From Pseudomonas asuensis (GTDB taxonomy: Bacteria; Pseudomonadota; Gammaproteobacteria; Pseudomonadales; Pseudomonadaceae), in contig NZ_BMNW01000008.1 in the NCBI RefSeq assembly GCF_014646755.1, positions 1-64,000 on the forward strand: a DNA stretch of 64,000 nt, read 5' to 3'. This document shows, in pieces, positions 23,931-35,291 of the stretch. Positions within the stretch are counted from its first letter, which is position 1. Every line of letters starts with the position of its first letter. The notes under the pieces were generated by a model, which was not told where the DNA came from, searched no databases, and saw only the letters and a program-made list of their open reading frames with translations. The position numbers and the translations under genes were made by a program.

Positions 23931-24925
23931 CGGAGCCAAAGCGCTTTGCTTTGACACCCGGTGAGCCTGCAGGCATTGGTCCAGACCTCTGCCTGCTGCT
24001 TGCCCAGCACGCTCAGCCCTACCCGCTTATTGCTGTTGCCAATGTATCCTTACTGGCAGAGCGCGCCCTGCAACTGGGCCTTTCGGTTTCTCTTATTAGT
24101 GTCACACCCTCGGATTGGCCTACGGAGCCAGCCGAGTCCGGTGCGCTTTATGTATGGGATACACCTTTAGGTGCGCCTGTGGTGGCAGGTCAGCTAAATC
24201 CAGCCAACGGTCACTATGTACTAGAAACACTGACTCGAGCGGCTCAAGGCTGCATAGATGGGCATTTTGCCGGCATGATTACTGCACCCGTACATAAGGG
24301 CGTGATCAATGATGCAGGCGTTGCGTTTTCCGGCCATACCGAATTTCTTGCCGACCTGAGCCATACGCCTCAAGTCGTCATGATGCTGGCGACAAGGGGC
24401 TTGCGAGTAGCTCTTGTCACCACACATTTACCTCTACGCGAAGTGGCAGACGCCATCACTGCCGAACGTGTCCAGCGCATAGCACGAATACTTCAGGCCG
24501 ACCTGCAAAAGAAGTTTGGTATTCCAATGCCACGAATTCTTGTATGCGGCCTTAACCCACACGCGGGCGAAGGTGGACACCTGGGCAGGGAAGAAATCGA
24601 TATCATTGAGCCTGCCCTTCAGCAACTGCGTGAGGAGGGCCTCAATCTAATAGGGCCCTTGCCAGCTGATACACTATTTACACCCAAATACCTTGATCAC
24701 TGCGACGCCGTGCTCGCCATGTATCACGACCAGGGCCTGCCTGTGCTCAAGCACAAGGGCTTTGGTGCCGCGGTCAATATTACCTTGGGCCTGCCGATTA
24801 TTCGCACCTCGGTTGACCATGGTACTGCCCTTGATCTGGCCGGAACGGGCCGCATCGATACCGGTAGCCTGAGCGTTGCCCTGGAGACGGCCTATCAAAT
24901 GGCCGAAACACATATCAATGAATGA
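23927..24925 (+). CDS. pdxA: 4-hydroxythreonine-4-phosphate dehydrogenase
   Basis: PdxA oxidises 4-phosphohydroxy-L-threonine in pyridoxal phosphate synthesis. 332 aa with [12 protein letters not shown] at the N terminus, TAPVHKG, the metal-binding [10 protein letters not shown] and [16 protein letters not shown]. The GTG start overlaps the surA stop as GTGA. Its end overlaps rsmA by 8 nt, the same lptD-surA-pdxA-rsmA order as in E. coli. Confidence 0.96.
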   Translation: MTEPKRFALTPGEPAGIGPDLCLLLAQHAQPYPLIAVANVSLLAERALQLGLSVSLISVTPSDWPTEPAESGALYVWDTPLGAPVVAGQLNPANGHYVLETLTRAAQGCIDGHFAGMITAPVHKGVINDAGVAFSGHTEFLADLSHTPQVVMMLATRGLRVALVTTHLPLREVADAITAERVQRIARILQADLQKKFGIPMPRILVCGLNPHAGEGGHLGREEIDIIEPALQQLREEGLNLIGPLPADTLFTPKYLDHCDAVLAMYHDQGLPVLKHKGFGAAVNITLGLPIIRTSVDHGTALDLAGTGRIDTGSLSVALETAYQMAETHINE

Positions 24926-25721
24926 GCTTTATCAACACAAGGCGCGCAAGCGTTTTGGACAAAACTTTCTTCACGATGCGGGTGTTATCCACCGCATCCT
25001 GCGTGCCATCAACGGGAAGGCCGGAGAGCGCCTGCTGGAAATCGGCCCGGGCCAAGGTGCCCTGACAGAAGGACTGCTCTCCAGTGGAGCAACATTGGAT
25101 GTTGTAGAGCTGGATCAGGACCTTATTCCACTTCTCAAGCTCAAGTTTGGCTTGAATCCTCAGTTCACCCTGCATCAGGGTGATGCGCTCAAGTTCAATT
25201 TTGCCGAATTGGCCAATGGGGATAAGCTACGAGTTGTTGGGAACCTGCCCTATAACATTTCTACACCGCTGATCTTTCATCTCCTAGAGCATGCAGACGT
25301 TATCTCTGACATGCACTTCATGCTGCAGAAAGAAGTGGTCGAGCGACTGGCAGCAGAGCCGGGCGGTGGTGACTGGGGCCGCTTATCGATCATGGTTCAA
25401 TACCACTGCCGCGTTGAGCACCTGTTCAACGTAGGTCCGGGCGCGTTTAACCCCCCTCCAAAAGTGGACTCAGCCATTGTGCGCCTCGTGCCTCATACAG
25501 AGCGTCCTTACACAGCCAAGAACCCAAAGCTGCTTGAGCGTGTCGTACGTGAGGCATTCAACCAGCGGCGCAAAACCTTGCGTAACACGCTTAAGAGCCT
25601 CATGAGTAGTGATGCGATCGAGGCTGTCGGTGTTGAACCAGGCTTACGTCCAGAGCAGCTTGATATCGCCGCCTTTGTCCGCTTGGCCAATGCCTTGGCA
25701 GATCAGCCACAGAGCAACTAA
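24918..25721 (+). CDS. rsmA: 16S rRNA adenine(1518/1519) dimethyltransferase
   Basis: RsmA (KsgA) dimethylates two adjacent adenines at the 3' end of 16S rRNA during 30S maturation. 267 aa with RFGQNFLHD, the SAM-binding [10 protein letters not shown] and the catalytic NLPYNIS motif. I start at ATG 24918 ([17 protein letters not shown]) as in P. aeruginosa KsgA. The longer frame from 24876 would lie wholly inside pdxA. Confidence 0.97.
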   Translation: MNELYQHKARKRFGQNFLHDAGVIHRILRAINGKAGERLLEIGPGQGALTEGLLSSGATLDVVELDQDLIPLLKLKFGLNPQFTLHQGDALKFNFAELANGDKLRVVGNLPYNISTPLIFHLLEHADVISDMHFMLQKEVVERLAAEPGGGDWGRLSIMVQYHCRVEHLFNVGPGAFNPPPKVDSAIVRLVPHTERPYTAKNPKLLERVVREAFNQRRKTLRNTLKSLMSSDAIEAVGVEPGLRPEQLDIAAFVRLANALADQPQSN

Positions 25722-25762
25722 GGTCATCTGAATAAACCTGAATATTTAAGAGGTCAGCCTCG

Positions 25763-26143
25763 GTGTCCGACCCACGCTATGCCATTAAAGTCACTGTGTC
25801 CACGCGCTACCTGCCGGAGCAGTCCCACGAAGCCCAGAATCGCTTCGCCTTTGCCTATGACGTGACGATTACCAACGAGGGCAGCCTGCCTGCCCAGTTG
25901 CATGCTCGCCATTGGATCATTACCGATGGAAATGGCCGAACGCAGGAAGTTCGTGGCGCTGGCGTAGTGGGAGAACAGCCAGTCCTGGCTCCTGGCGCAA
26001 CGCATCAATACAGCAGCGGTACAGTGCTCGAAACCCGTGTGGGCAGTATGCGTGGTAGCTATCAGATGGAGGCCAGCGATGGCCATGCCTTTGATGCACA
26101 CATCGCCACCTTCCGCCTCGCTGTGCCGGGTTCCTTACACTGA
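25763..26143 (+). CDS. apaG: Co2+/Mg2+ efflux protein ApaG
   Basis: Small ApaG/F-box-A-like beta-sandwich protein, 126 aa, with the signature [25 protein letters not shown] and a GSMRGSYQM loop. Its role is linked in enterobacteria to Co2+ resistance and it is almost always beside apaH. GTG start with AGAGG upstream. The stop overlaps the apaH start by one base (TGATG). Confidence 0.95.
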   Translation: MSDPRYAIKVTVSTRYLPEQSHEAQNRFAFAYDVTITNEGSLPAQLHARHWIITDGNGRTQEVRGAGVVGEQPVLAPGATHQYSSGTVLETRVGSMRGSYQMEASDGHAFDAHIATFRLAVPGSLH

Positions 26144-26964
26144 TGACCCTTTATGCCGTTGGCGACTTGCAAGGTTGCCTTGACCCGCTCAAGTGTCTAC
26201 TGGACGAAGTGCGCTTCGATCCTGCAAAGGACTGTCTCTGGCTGGTTGGCGACTTGGTCAACCGTGGCCCGCAATCATTGGAAACGCTACGTTTCCTGTA
26301 TGAGATGCGCGAGTCCATCATTACCGTTCTAGGTAATCATGACCTCCATCTGCTGGCGGTTTCACTGCATCCGGAGCGCATGAAGAAAAGCGATACGCTA
26401 CGCAAGATTCTCAAGGCGCCGGACTGTAATGAGCTACTGATGTGGCTTCGTCAGCAGCCGCTTCTTCATTATGATGAGTCGCGAGACACTATTCTGGTTC
26501 ATGCCGGCCTACCACCGCAATGGACACTGGAGCAGGCGCTTTCCCTTGCCAAGGAAGTGGAAACGGTCCTGCAGGATGATGATCGCTTCCCGCAATTTAT
26601 TGAGGGTATGTACGGTAATGAACCTACACTCTGGGATGATGATCTGGAGGGTGCCACGCGCTGGCGTGTGATTACCAACTACCTGACCCGCATGCGCTTC
26701 TGTGCACCAGACGGCACACTGGAATTAAAAACCAAGGAAGCCTCCGGCAGTGCTCCGGACGGCTATGCACCATGGTTCAGCCATCAGGGTCGCCTGACCC
26801 GCCAGCATCGGTTGATCTTTGGCCACTGGGCGGCCCTTGAAGGCCGCTGCGATGAGCCAGGCGTTTTTGCGCTCGATACCGGCTGTGTCTGGGGTAACAA
26901 GATGACCTTACTGAATGTCGATACCGGCGAGCGCCATAACTGCGCCTGCCAGGAAGGAGGCTAG
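26143..26964 (+). CDS. apaH: Diadenosine tetraphosphatase (symmetrical)
   Basis: ApaH hydrolyses Ap4A to two ADP and also removes Np4 caps from RNA. 273-aa calcineurin-like metallophosphatase with the ordered motifs [18 protein letters not shown] and VHAGL. The start overlaps the apaG stop. glpE follows after 2 bp, so apaG-apaH-glpE are coupled. Confidence 0.96.
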   Translation: MTLYAVGDLQGCLDPLKCLLDEVRFDPAKDCLWLVGDLVNRGPQSLETLRFLYEMRESIITVLGNHDLHLLAVSLHPERMKKSDTLRKILKAPDCNELLMWLRQQPLLHYDESRDTILVHAGLPPQWTLEQALSLAKEVETVLQDDDRFPQFIEGMYGNEPTLWDDDLEGATRWRVITNYLTRMRFCAPDGTLELKTKEASGSAPDGYAPWFSHQGRLTRQHRLIFGHWAALEGRCDEPGVFALDTGCVWGNKMTLLNVDTGERHNCACQEGG

Positions 26965-26966
26965 AG

Positions 26967-27293
26967 ATGAGCGAGTTTCACTGTATTGATCCCGAGCAGG
27001 CCCTGGAACTGCGCCAGCGTGGCGCAACGGTGGTGGATATCCGCGATCCGCATAGCTACAGCACCTTGCACATTGCTGGCTCTCAACGGATCGACAACCA
27101 GACCCTGCTCGACTTCATGGCACAGGCAGACATGGACCAACCACTGGTCGTTGTGTGCTATCACGGCCATTCCAGCCAGAGCGCCGCAGCATTTTTTTCT
27201 CAGCAAGGCTTTAATGAAGTCTACAGCCTCGATGGCGGCTTCGAAGTATGGCGAAGCGTGTATCCCGACGAGACGGAAAGCGGCTCGTTTTGA
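26967..27293 (+). CDS. glpE: Thiosulfate sulfurtransferase GlpE
   Basis: Single-domain rhodanese, 108 aa. The catalytic cysteine C64 sits in the loop VVCYHGHSS that holds the persulfide. GlpE moves sulfane sulfur from thiosulfate to acceptors in the cytoplasm. It starts 2 bp after apaH. No glycerol genes are nearby, so the name reflects homology only. Confidence 0.93.
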   Translation: MSEFHCIDPEQALELRQRGATVVDIRDPHSYSTLHIAGSQRIDNQTLLDFMAQADMDQPLVVVCYHGHSSQSAAAFFSQQGFNEVYSLDGGFEVWRSVYPDETESGSF

Positions 27294-27342
27294 CTGGTCC
27301 TTCAAGCGCTTAGCACAAGCGTTTGACGATCCCGTTACACAT

Positions 27343-27360
27343 AAGTCTAAAGAGAGACTT
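27343..27360 (+). terminator. Weak hairpin downstream of glpE
   Basis: AAGTCT (27343-27348) and AGACTT (27355-27360) are inverted around a 6-nt loop. No T-run follows, so any terminator role is doubtful. The rest of the 261-bp glpE-prkA gap shows no clear promoter to me. Confidence 0.3.
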
Positions 27361-27554
27361 CCACATCTCCATAATCGGACTATTCTTGAATCAGGCCTTC
27401 CCATTCAGGGAGCCGGATTTCCGGCGGGCTATCGGTACGACGACCATTAGGTGTTCGGGGGAATTCCAAACGGTTGCTCCGTCGACTGTTGCTGTTTCCG
27501 TGCACGCGTACGACCGATCCCAGCCGGCTCGAGGGTATCCAGCGAGGAGACGTC

Positions 27555-29477
27555 ATGAGCATTTTCAGTCACTTCCAGGGGCGTTTCGAAGCGACTCGTC
27601 AGGAAGAATATTCCCTTCAGGAATATCTTGAGATCTGCAAGAAGGACCGTACTGCCTATGCCAGTGCTGCTGAGCGTATGCTCATGGCTATTGGTGAACC
27701 GGAGCTGGTAGATACCGCCAGCGACTCGCGCCTTTCGCGCATTTTTTCCAACAAGGTAATCCGTCGTTACCCTGCCTTTGCAGATTTCCACGGGATGGAA
27801 GATTGCATTGAGCAGATCGTTTCGTATTTCCGGCATGCCGCCCAAGGCCTTGAAGAGAAAAAGCAAATCCTTTATCTCTTGGGCCCTGTGGGGGGCGGTA
27901 AATCTTCGCTGGCGGAAAAGCTCAAGCAGCTGATCGAGCGAATTCCCTTTTACGCCATCAAAGACTCCCCCGTTTTTGAATCTCCGTTGGGGCTCTTCAA
28001 CCCTGATGAAGATGGCCAGATCCTTGAAGAAGACTATGGTATTCCACGCCATTACCTGCGCAGCATCATGTCACCTTGGGCAGCCAAGCGATTGCAGGAG
28101 TTTGGCGGAGATATCAGCAAGTTTCGCGTAGTAAAACTCTATCCCTCTATTCTGAACCAGATTGCCATTGCCAAGACCGAACCAGGCGATGAGAACAATC
28201 AGGATATTTCTGCTCTAGTGGGTAAGGTTGATATTCGTAAGCTTGAGGAATACCCACAAAACGACGCAGATGCTTATAGCTATTCAGGCGCTTTGTGCCG
28301 AGCTAACCAAGGCATGATGGAGTTTGTGGAAATGTTCAAGGCGCCTATCAAGGTGCTGCATCCACTTCTGACTGCGACTCAGGAGGGCAATTACAACAGT
28401 ACCGAAGGTCTGGGCGCCCTACCTTATAGCGGGATCATCCTGGCCCACTCCAACGAATCAGAATGGCATACCTTCCGAAACAACAAGAACAACGAGGCCT
28501 TCATCGATCGTATCTACATCGTCAAGGTCCCGTATTGCCTGCGTGTTTCGGATGAGATGAAGATTTACGACAAACTCCTCATCAACAGCTCCCTGTCTCA
28601 GGCTCATTGCGCCCCTGACACACTCAAGATGCTGGCGCAGTTCTCTGTACTTTCTCGTTTGAAAGAGCCGGAGAACTCGAATATCTACTCCAAGATGCGG
28701 GTATACGACGGTGAAAACCTGAAAGATACTGACCCAAAGGCCAAGTCGATCCAGGAGTATCGCGACACTGCGGGTGTCGATGAAGGAATGAACGGCTTGT
28801 CTACACGCTTTGCCTTCAAGATCCTATCGCGCGTTTTCAACTTTGACGCCAACGAGATTGCGGCCAACCCAGTTCACTTGCTGTATGTACTTGAACAGCA
28901 GATCGAACAGGAGCAATTCCCGGCCGAGGTTCGTGAGCGCTACATGCGCTTTATCAAGGAGTACCTGGCGCCCCGCTATGTCGAGTTCATCGGTAAGGAG
29001 ATCCAGACGGCCTACCTCGAATCGTATAGCGAGTATGGCCAAAACATCTTTGATCGCTATGTGCTGTATGCAGATTTCTGGATTCAAGATCAGGAGTATC
29101 GCGATCCTGAAACCGGTGAAATTCTCAATCGTGCTGCATTGAACGAGGAGCTGGAGAAGATCGAGAAGCCGGCGGGCATCAGCAATCCGAAAGACTTCCG
29201 CAACGAGATCGTCAACTTTGTCTTGCGGGCGCGAGCCAATAACAATGGCAAGAATCCCAGCTGGCTCTCTTACGAGAAGCTACGCACGGTCATCGAGAAG
29301 AAAATGTTCTCCAATACCGAGGACCTCTTGCCGGTTATCAGCTTCAATGCCAAGGCAAGCAAGGAAGACCAACAAAAGCACAACGACTTTGTGACTCGCA
29401 TGGTCGAGCGTGGTTATACCGAGAAGCAAGTGCGGTTGCTGTCCGAGTGGTATCTGCGGGTACGGAAATCGCAGTAA
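27555..29477 (+). CDS. prkA: Serine protein kinase PrkA (YeaG family)
   Basis: 640-aa AAA+-type protein with a P-loop (LGPVGGGKSSLAEKL, about residues 105-120) and the C-terminal PrkA kinase-like domain. YeaG in E. coli acts in sustained nitrogen-starvation and stationary-phase stress. The start at 27555 has an excellent GAGGAGA Shine-Dalgarno and gives MSIFSHFQGRFE; an upstream ATG at 27474 lacks one. It is first of the prkA-yeaH-spoVR module, which is widely conserved as a unit. Confidence 0.95.
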   Translation: MSIFSHFQGRFEATRQEEYSLQEYLEICKKDRTAYASAAERMLMAIGEPELVDTASDSRLSRIFSNKVIRRYPAFADFHGMEDCIEQIVSYFRHAAQGLEEKKQILYLLGPVGGGKSSLAEKLKQLIERIPFYAIKDSPVFESPLGLFNPDEDGQILEEDYGIPRHYLRSIMSPWAAKRLQEFGGDISKFRVVKLYPSILNQIAIAKTEPGDENNQDISALVGKVDIRKLEEYPQNDADAYSYSGALCRANQGMMEFVEMFKAPIKVLHPLLTATQEGNYNSTEGLGALPYSGIILAHSNESEWHTFRNNKNNEAFIDRIYIVKVPYCLRVSDEMKIYDKLLINSSLSQAHCAPDTLKMLAQFSVLSRLKEPENSNIYSKMRVYDGENLKDTDPKAKSIQEYRDTAGVDEGMNGLSTRFAFKILSRVFNFDANEIAANPVHLLYVLEQQIEQEQFPAEVRERYMRFIKEYLAPRYVEFIGKEIQTAYLESYSEYGQNIFDRYVLYADFWIQDQEYRDPETGEILNRAALNEELEKIEKPAGISNPKDFRNEIVNFVLRARANNNGKNPSWLSYEKLRTVIEKKMFSNTEDLLPVISFNAKASKEDQQKHNDFVTRMVERGYTEKQVRLLSEWYLRVRKSQ

Positions 29478-29494
29478 AGAACGTAGCCGTACCG

Positions 29495-29531
29495 TCACAG
29501 GCAGAGACGGCTTGACCGTGCTCTGCCGTGA
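29495..29531 (+). other. Strong intercistronic stem-loop between prkA and yeaH
   Basis: Nested pairing TCAC/GTGA, GGCAGAG/CTCTGCC and ACGG/CCGT closes a CTTGA loop: 15 base pairs with one bulged A and one bulged G. No T-run follows. Placed 18 nt after the prkA stop, it could protect the prkA mRNA 3' end or partly uncouple yeaH from prkA. Confidence 0.6.
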
Positions 29532-29615
29532 CACGTCCAACGGTAGGCAAATCGCAACACATCAGGCCTATTGTGGGACAACGGACTGCTCCATTTCCGA
29601 GCCCGGAGGGCGTCT

Positions 29616-30890
29616 ATGAGTTATGTCATCGACCGGCGTTTGAATGGTAAGAATAAAAGCACGGTAAACCGCACACGTTTCCTGCGGCGTTACCGCGAGC
29701 ACATCAAGAAAGCGGTCGAAGAGGCCGTGAGCCGCCGCTCTATTACAGATATGGAGCATGGCGAGCAAATCAGTATTCCTGGCCGCGACATCGATGAGCC
29801 TGTGCTGCATCATGGTCGCGGCGGCAAGCAAACGACCGTTCATCCTGGTAACAAGGAGTTTTCTTCAGGGGATCGTATTCCTCGTCCGCAAGGTGGCGGC
29901 GGTGGCGGTGCGGGCCAAGGCAAGGCCAGTAACAGCGGCGAAGGCATGGATGACTTCGTATTCCAGATTACCCAGGACGAGTTTCTCGACTTCATGTTCG
30001 AGGACCTTGAACTGCCGAATCTGGTGAAAAAACAGCTGACCGGTAGCGACACGTTCAAGACGGTACGTGCCGGCATCAGCAGCGAAGGGAATCCGTCGCG
30101 CATCAATATCATCCGGACTTTACGCTCTGCGCATGCCCGGCGGATTGCCCTATCAGGTGGCAGTCGCAACAAGCTGCGTGAAGTAAAGGCGGAGTTGGCG
30201 CGGCTGCGTATTGAAGAGCCGGATAATCTCGGTGATATCCAGGCACTTGAAGCTGAGATCACACGGCTGCGTGCCCGAATCGATAAAGTACCGTTTCTAG
30301 ATACCTTCGATCTTAAATATAACCTGCTCAGCAAACAGCCTACTCCGAGCTCTAAGGCGGTGATGTTCTGCCTGATGGACGTCTCGGGTTCGATGACTCA
30401 AGCGACCAAGGATATCGCCAAGCGTTTTTTCATCCTGCTCTATCTATTCCTCAAACGTAATTACGAGCGGATCGACGTCGTCTTTATTCGCCACCACACC
30501 AGTGCGCGTGAAGTCGATGAAGAGGAGTTTTTCTACTCCCGCGAAACGGGCGGTACGATTGTGTCCAGTGCACTCAAGCTCATGCAGGAAATCATGGCGG
30601 AAAGGTATCCCATCAATGAGTGGAACCTGTATGCCGCACAGGCTTCAGACGGTGATAACTGGAACGATGACTCGCCTATCTGCAAGGACATCCTGGTCCG
30701 ACAGATTCTGCCATTCATGCAGTACTACACGTACGTTGAGATCACGCCACGGGAGCATCAGGCCTTGTGGTACGAATACGAGCAGGTGCGCGGAATGTTT
30801 CCAGAGTCCTTTTCACAGCAGCAGATCGTATCGGCTGGTGACATTTACCCGGTGTTTCGTGAACTGTTCCAGCGGAGGCTTGTGTCATGA
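29616..30890 (+). CDS. yeaH: YeaH/YhbH family protein (DUF444, von Willebrand A-like)
   Basis: 424-aa cytoplasmic protein. A basic N terminus is followed by a Gly-rich segment ([11 protein letters not shown]) and a C-terminal vWA-like domain with the MIDAS motif MDVSGSM. The start at ATG 29616 (GGAGG upstream) gives [16 protein letters not shown] as in E. coli YeaH. Its stop overlaps the spoVR start (ATGA). Biochemical role unknown; it is genetically tied to PrkA and SpoVR. Confidence 0.93.
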   Translation: MSYVIDRRLNGKNKSTVNRTRFLRRYREHIKKAVEEAVSRRSITDMEHGEQISIPGRDIDEPVLHHGRGGKQTTVHPGNKEFSSGDRIPRPQGGGGGGAGQGKASNSGEGMDDFVFQITQDEFLDFMFEDLELPNLVKKQLTGSDTFKTVRAGISSEGNPSRINIIRTLRSAHARRIALSGGSRNKLREVKAELARLRIEEPDNLGDIQALEAEITRLRARIDKVPFLDTFDLKYNLLSKQPTPSSKAVMFCLMDVSGSMTQATKDIAKRFFILLYLFLKRNYERIDVVFIRHHTSAREVDEEEFFYSRETGGTIVSSALKLMQEIMAERYPINEWNLYAAQASDGDNWNDDSPICKDILVRQILPFMQYYTYVEITPREHQALWYEYEQVRGMFPESFSQQQIVSAGDIYPVFRELFQRRLVS

Positions 30891-32434
30891 AGCGTCAGCC
30901 TATCTCCACCGGTTCAGAGTGGACGTTCGAACTTGTACAGACCTACGACCGGGAAATCGGTCGTATCGCCAAGCGCTATGCGCTGGATACCTATCCTAAC
31001 CAGATCGAGATCATCACGGCCGAACAGATGATGGATGCCTATGCCTCCGTCGGCATGCCTATCGGCTACAACCACTGGTCCTATGGCAAACATTTTCTCC
31101 ATACCGAAAAGAACTACAAGCGCGGCCAAATGGGCCTGGCCTACGAGATCGTAATCAACTCGGACCCTTGCATCGCCTATCTGATGGAAGAAAACACCAT
31201 TACGATGCAGGCGCTCGTTATTGCCCATGCCTGCTATGGTCATAACAGCTTCTTCAAAGGCAATTACCTGTTCCGTACCTGGACAGATGCCAGCTCCATC
31301 ATCGACTACCTTGTCTTTGCCAAGCAATACATTACGCAGTGCGAAGAGCGCCATGGCATCGATGCGGTAGAAGACCTGCTCGACTCATGTCATGCCCTCA
31401 TGAACTACGGCGTAGATCGCTATAAGCGGCCTTATCCGATCTCTGCCGAGGAAGAGCGCCGCCGGCAAAAGGAACGTGAAGAACTCTTGCAGCGTCAGGT
31501 CAATGACCTCTGGCGTACTATTCCAAAGATGGGAGACAAGGATAAGCACGAAGAGGATTCACGCTTCCCTACCGAGCCGCAGGAAAATATCCTTTATTTC
31601 CTGGAAAAACATGCGCCGCTACTAGAGCCCTGGCAGCGGGAAGTGATCCGAATCGTACGCAAGATCGCCCAGTACTTTTACCCGCAACGTCAAACTCAGG
31701 TAATGAACGAGGGCTGGGCAACGTTTTGGCATTACACATTGCTTAACGACCTCTACGATGAAGGCCTTGTGACCGATGGCTTCATGTTTGAATTCCTGCA
31801 GTCTCACTCAGGCGTCATCTACCAACCAAGCTTCGACAGCCCCTACTACAGTGGCATCAATCCTTATACCTTGGGCTTTTCCATGTTCCGCGATATCCGT
31901 CGAATTTGCGAAAACCCAACAGAAGAGGATAAGCGCTGGTTTCCTGATATTGCAGGCAGTGATTGGCTATCTACCGTCACATTCGCCATGAAGAGCTTCA
32001 AGGACGAGAGCTTTATCCTCCAGTTCCTGTCACCCAAGGTGATCCGGGATCTGAAGCTCTTTAGCATTCTGGACGATGATCATCGTGACGAACTGGAGGT
32101 TGCCGCCATTCACGACGATCGTGGTTATCGCCTGATCCGTGAGCAATTGGCAGCTCAATACAATCTCGGCAACCGCGAACCTAACATACAGATCTGGAAT
32201 ATCAACCGTCGTGGCGATCGCTCTCTTACACTGCGGCACACACAGCATGATCGCAAGCCATTAGGCGAGTCCACCGAAGAAGTCCTCAAGCATTTGCATC
32301 GCCTGTGGGGCTTTGATATACACCTTGAAACGGCTCAAGGCGATCAGATCGTGAGCACTCAACATGTCCCGCCTCGAGAGGGCCACCGCGATCTCGATCC
32401 TCGACGTACTGATATCGCTATTTCACCCATTTAA
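30887..32434 (+). CDS. SpoVR family protein (YcgB)
   Basis: 515 aa, cytoplasmic. SpoVR proteins are named from Bacillus cortex formation but are widespread in non-sporulating Proteobacteria. Conserved features include [10 protein letters not shown] near the N terminus, [16 protein letters not shown] and [13 protein letters not shown]. The latter two are His/Glu-rich blocks that could bind metal. It is translationally coupled to yeaH and ends the module at a terminator. Confidence 0.94.
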   Translation: MKRQPISTGSEWTFELVQTYDREIGRIAKRYALDTYPNQIEIITAEQMMDAYASVGMPIGYNHWSYGKHFLHTEKNYKRGQMGLAYEIVINSDPCIAYLMEENTITMQALVIAHACYGHNSFFKGNYLFRTWTDASSIIDYLVFAKQYITQCEERHGIDAVEDLLDSCHALMNYGVDRYKRPYPISAEEERRRQKEREELLQRQVNDLWRTIPKMGDKDKHEEDSRFPTEPQENILYFLEKHAPLLEPWQREVIRIVRKIAQYFYPQRQTQVMNEGWATFWHYTLLNDLYDEGLVTDGFMFEFLQSHSGVIYQPSFDSPYYSGINPYTLGFSMFRDIRRICENPTEEDKRWFPDIAGSDWLSTVTFAMKSFKDESFILQFLSPKVIRDLKLFSILDDDHRDELEVAAIHDDRGYRLIREQLAAQYNLGNREPNIQIWNINRRGDRSLTLRHTQHDRKPLGESTEEVLKHLHRLWGFDIHLETAQGDQIVSTQHVPPREGHRDLDPRRTDIAISPI

Positions 32435-32438
32435 CCCC

Positions 32439-32470
32439 AAGGCCTCACATGAGGCCTTGTTTCTTTATCT
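32439..32470 (+). terminator. Terminator of prkA-yeaH-spoVR
   Basis: AAGGCCTCA (32439-32447) pairs perfectly with TGAGGCCTT (32450-32458), followed by the T-rich GTTTCTTTATCT. Confidence 0.85.
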
Positions 32471-32525
32471 CTCCTTTGGCGTTTACCCACTTCACCGTTA
32501 TCCTGCTGCCTTCAGGAGGTGAAGC

Positions 32526-33695
32526 ATGCAGATATACAAGGTGGGTGGTGCGGTTCGGGATCGATTGCTAGAGCAACCCGTTACAGAGATAGATTGGGTT
32601 GTCGTAGGTGGCACCGCCGAAGAGCTTACTGCTCAGGGTTTTCGCCCTGTTGGCGCAGACTTCCCTGTCTTCCTTCACCCCAAGACCGGTGACGAATATG
32701 CCTTGGCGCGTACGGAGCGTAAAAGCGGCCGTGGCTACGGCGGCTTTACTTTTTTTGCAAGTCCGGAAGTAACGCTGGAAGACGATCTTATCCGGCGAGA
32801 CCTCACCATCAATGCAATGGCAGAAGATGAAGCCGGACATGTAATCGACCCTTACGGCGGTTTGAAAGACTTGCAAGCGCGCTTATTACGCCATGTGTCA
32901 CCTGCGTTCATGGAGGACCCGCTGCGTGTGCTACGTGTAGCTCGTTTTGCTGCACGTTATGCCCCGCTTGGCTTTACCGTAGCTCAGGAAACGCTTGAGC
33001 TGATGCAACACATGGCGGCCAGCGGTGAATTGGATGCCTTGACACCTGAACGCATGTGGAAAGAAATATCCCGCGCATTGATGGAGTCCAGGCCAGATGT
33101 TTTCATCCAGACACTGCACTTATGTGGCGCCTTGGCTGTATTAATGCCAGAGATCGACTCTCTGTTAAAGACTGACCCCGATCTGTCTGCCAGCCATACG
33201 CTAAGTGTGTTGCGCCAATGCGCCAACCACAATCAAACCCTCCCCATACGCTGGGCATGCTTACTCATGCAGGTGAAAAGGGATCAAGGCGCAACTGCGC
33301 CGGGCTCTATCCAAGCCATCAATAGTCGCTTTAAGACTCCGCGCGACTGTAGCGAGTTGGCACTGTTGGTCGGCCAGTATCATTGCCACGTCAAACGTGC
33401 CGCTGAGCTGACATCCAAGGAACTATTAGAGCTATTCCAGAGCTTTGACGTGTTCCGTCGGCCGACTCGTCTTGAGGAGTTTCTCCAATCTTGCGAAATG
33501 GATAGGTATGGCCAAAGCCATCCTTATGTCCAGGCAAGCTATATACGCTCAGCGGCTCAGGCTGCACGCGCTATAACGGTGCAGCCTCTGCTGGAAAAAG
33601 GACTAAAAGGCGCCGAACTTGGAGACGCCCTGAAACACTCGCGTCTTGAGGCTATTGAAAGTCATCGCCAGGCTTATGTAGCTGGAAATGCCTGA
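32526..33695 (+). CDS. cca: CCA-adding tRNA nucleotidyltransferase
   Basis: Adds or repairs the 3' CCA of tRNAs. 389-aa class II enzyme: GGAVRDRLL and the catalytic EIDWVV (DxD-type) lie at the N terminus, with [12 protein letters not shown] and [13 protein letters not shown] downstream. No HD phosphohydrolase domain is evident, unlike the E. coli long form. Strong AGGAGGTGA Shine-Dalgarno. The last 22 bp overlap the convergent folK. Confidence 0.95.
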   Translation: MQIYKVGGAVRDRLLEQPVTEIDWVVVGGTAEELTAQGFRPVGADFPVFLHPKTGDEYALARTERKSGRGYGGFTFFASPEVTLEDDLIRRDLTINAMAEDEAGHVIDPYGGLKDLQARLLRHVSPAFMEDPLRVLRVARFAARYAPLGFTVAQETLELMQHMAASGELDALTPERMWKEISRALMESRPDVFIQTLHLCGALAVLMPEIDSLLKTDPDLSASHTLSVLRQCANHNQTLPIRWACLLMQVKRDQGATAPGSIQAINSRFKTPRDCSELALLVGQYHCHVKRAAELTSKELLELFQSFDVFRRPTRLEEFLQSCEMDRYGQSHPYVQASYIRSAAQAARAITVQPLLEKGLKGAELGDALKHSRLEAIESHRQAYVAGNA

Positions 33696-34210
33696 CAAAG
33701 CGTGTCAGGCGTCAACGCCTGCCCACGCCACGTAAACGGTACCGGCCATAAACGCTGGACCTTTGGCATTGCAGCCCAAAGGGACGCGTAATCGCGGCCG
33801 TCTACAGGATGTTTGACGGAGGCTGCCACTAACGAGAGCGGCCATAGTACAAATGCATTCTTAAGGATCTCCGCACGAGGCAGAATCAGCCCGTCCAGGT
33901 TTCCTACCAGATCACCATACGTCAGGATGTCGATATCAAGCGGCAAACCGGTGCGCTCTGGAGCATAACGGCCATTATCAGCTTCAATATGCTTGAGGCG
34001 TACGCTCAAATCAGCCAGGCACAGATTCGTTTGGACCTTGACGACCAGATTGAAAAACGGCTCGCTCTTTATGCCTACGGCCTCGCTTTCGAACACAGGA
34101 GAGCATGTCAGATCACCACACAGGGACGACAGGGCCTCTAATGCCGCCGTTAGATGCTGCTCACGCGCGGTATTGCTGCCAAGGCCAAGGTATACCGTGG
34201 TCAGAGACAT
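33674..34210 (-). CDS. folK: HPPK: 2-amino-4-hydroxy-6-hydroxymethyldihydropteridine diphosphokinase
   Basis: FolK pyrophosphorylates the pterin in folate synthesis. 178 aa with YLGLGSN at the N terminus and [15 protein letters not shown], the Mg-binding DxD motif; [15 protein letters not shown] follows. Its start lies inside the folB 3' end (10-nt overlap), so the two consecutive folate enzymes are coupled. It is somewhat longer than the ~160-aa E. coli enzyme. Confidence 0.93.
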   Translation of the reverse strand: MSLTTVYLGLGSNTAREQHLTAALEALSSLCGDLTCSPVFESEAVGIKSEPFFNLVVKVQTNLCLADLSVRLKHIEADNGRYAPERTGLPLDIDILTYGDLVGNLDGLILPRAEILKNAFVLWPLSLVAASVKHPVDGRDYASLWAAMPKVQRLWPVPFTWRGQALTPDTLCQAFPAT

Positions 34211-34554
34211 CCGCGCTCGATCTCCACGCCTACGCCAGCTGCCGTTGGTACGGCGCCAGGTTTAGTAATTTTCAAGCGTAACCCAGGCAACTGGAATTCA
34301 CGCATCAAAAGACTGGCCAGACGCTCAGCAAACGTCTCAACCAACTGGAAGCTCGACTGATGGGCAAACGTAGTAATGCGCTCTGCGACCGCAGCATAAT
34401 TAAGGGTCTTGTCGAGCTCGTCATTATCGGCTGAAGGACGAATATCCCAAGCCATGGTGACATCCAGACGCAAACACTGCCGAATTTCACGCTCCCAGTC
34501 ATACACACCAATAACGGTGTCGACTTCCAATCCTTCGATGAATATCTTATCCAC
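34201..34554 (-). CDS. folB: Dihydroneopterin aldolase
   Basis: FolB cleaves dihydroneopterin to the FolK substrate. 117 aa with the family signature FIEGLEVDTVIGVYDWER and LKITKPGAVPTAAGVGVEIER near the C terminus. I chose the GTG at 34554 because GGAGAGG lies immediately upstream and homologues begin MD-(R/K)-(V/I)-FIEGL. The longer frame from 34575 adds seven residues. First gene of folB-folK. Confidence 0.93.
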   Translation of the reverse strand: MDKIFIEGLEVDTVIGVYDWEREIRQCLRLDVTMAWDIRPSADNDELDKTLNYAAVAERITTFAHQSSFQLVETFAERLASLLMREFQLPGLRLKITKPGAVPTAAGVGVEIERGCL

Positions 34555-34666
34555 AACCCTCTCCAGCGCCCACACGCGCGTTATTTGAAAAGCCCAGTCA
34601 CCGTATCGCGGTCAGACAAAGATTCCCATTAGAATCTGGAGGTATCGCCCTCTCGGGAACATCATC

Positions 34667-35236
34667 ATGGTTTGGTTGCTGGCTACTTTCGCCTATTTGC
34701 TCGGCTCCGTATCGTTTGCCGTCTTGCTCAGTCGTGCCTTTGGCCTCAATGACCCCAGAAATAGCGGTTCGGGCAATCCCGGCGCAACCAACATGTTTCG
34801 GCTCGGAGGCAAACGTCTAGCCATCCTGACACTACTCGGTGACCTGAGTAAAAGCCTCATACCTATTCTATTGGCTCGCACCCTAGGCCTGTCTGAGGCC
34901 GAGCAAGCCTGGATCGGGCTGGCAGCCGTACTGGGCCATGTCTACCCGCTCTACTTCCAATTTCGCGGTGGCAAGGGTGTTGCTACGGCTGCAGGCATGC
35001 TGCTAGGTCTTTATCCCTGGGCTGCGCTACTGGCGGCAAGCATCTGGGGAGTCATCTTTACAGTCACCCGCATCAGCTCACTGGCTGCACTGACCGCCAC
35101 GCTACTCTGCCTACCGCTTATCGTCTGGCATCAGCATAGCGTTCTACTACCACTGCTCGGACTTACCGCTCTCATCGTGCTTCGCCACCATGCGAACCTT
35201 AAGGCCCTGCTAGCAGGGCGAGAGCGTCATTTCTAA
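34667..35236 (+). CDS. plsY: Acyl-phosphate:glycerol-3-phosphate acyltransferase PlsY
   Basis: Inner-membrane enzyme that starts phospholipid synthesis using acyl-phosphate. 189 aa, five predicted membrane helices, with the PlsY motifs [36 protein letters not shown] and the C-terminal [14 protein letters not shown]. It is divergent from folB and convergent with tsaD. Confidence 0.95.
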   Translation: MVWLLATFAYLLGSVSFAVLLSRAFGLNDPRNSGSGNPGATNMFRLGGKRLAILTLLGDLSKSLIPILLARTLGLSEAEQAWIGLAAVLGHVYPLYFQFRGGKGVATAAGMLLGLYPWAALLAASIWGVIFTVTRISSLAALTATLLCLPLIVWHQHSVLLPLLGLTALIVLRHHANLKALLAGRERHF

Positions 35237-35291
35237 ATAGAATGGATGCTTCTGACCCAAGGCACTTACCCAGTTACGCTCCTGGCATTAC

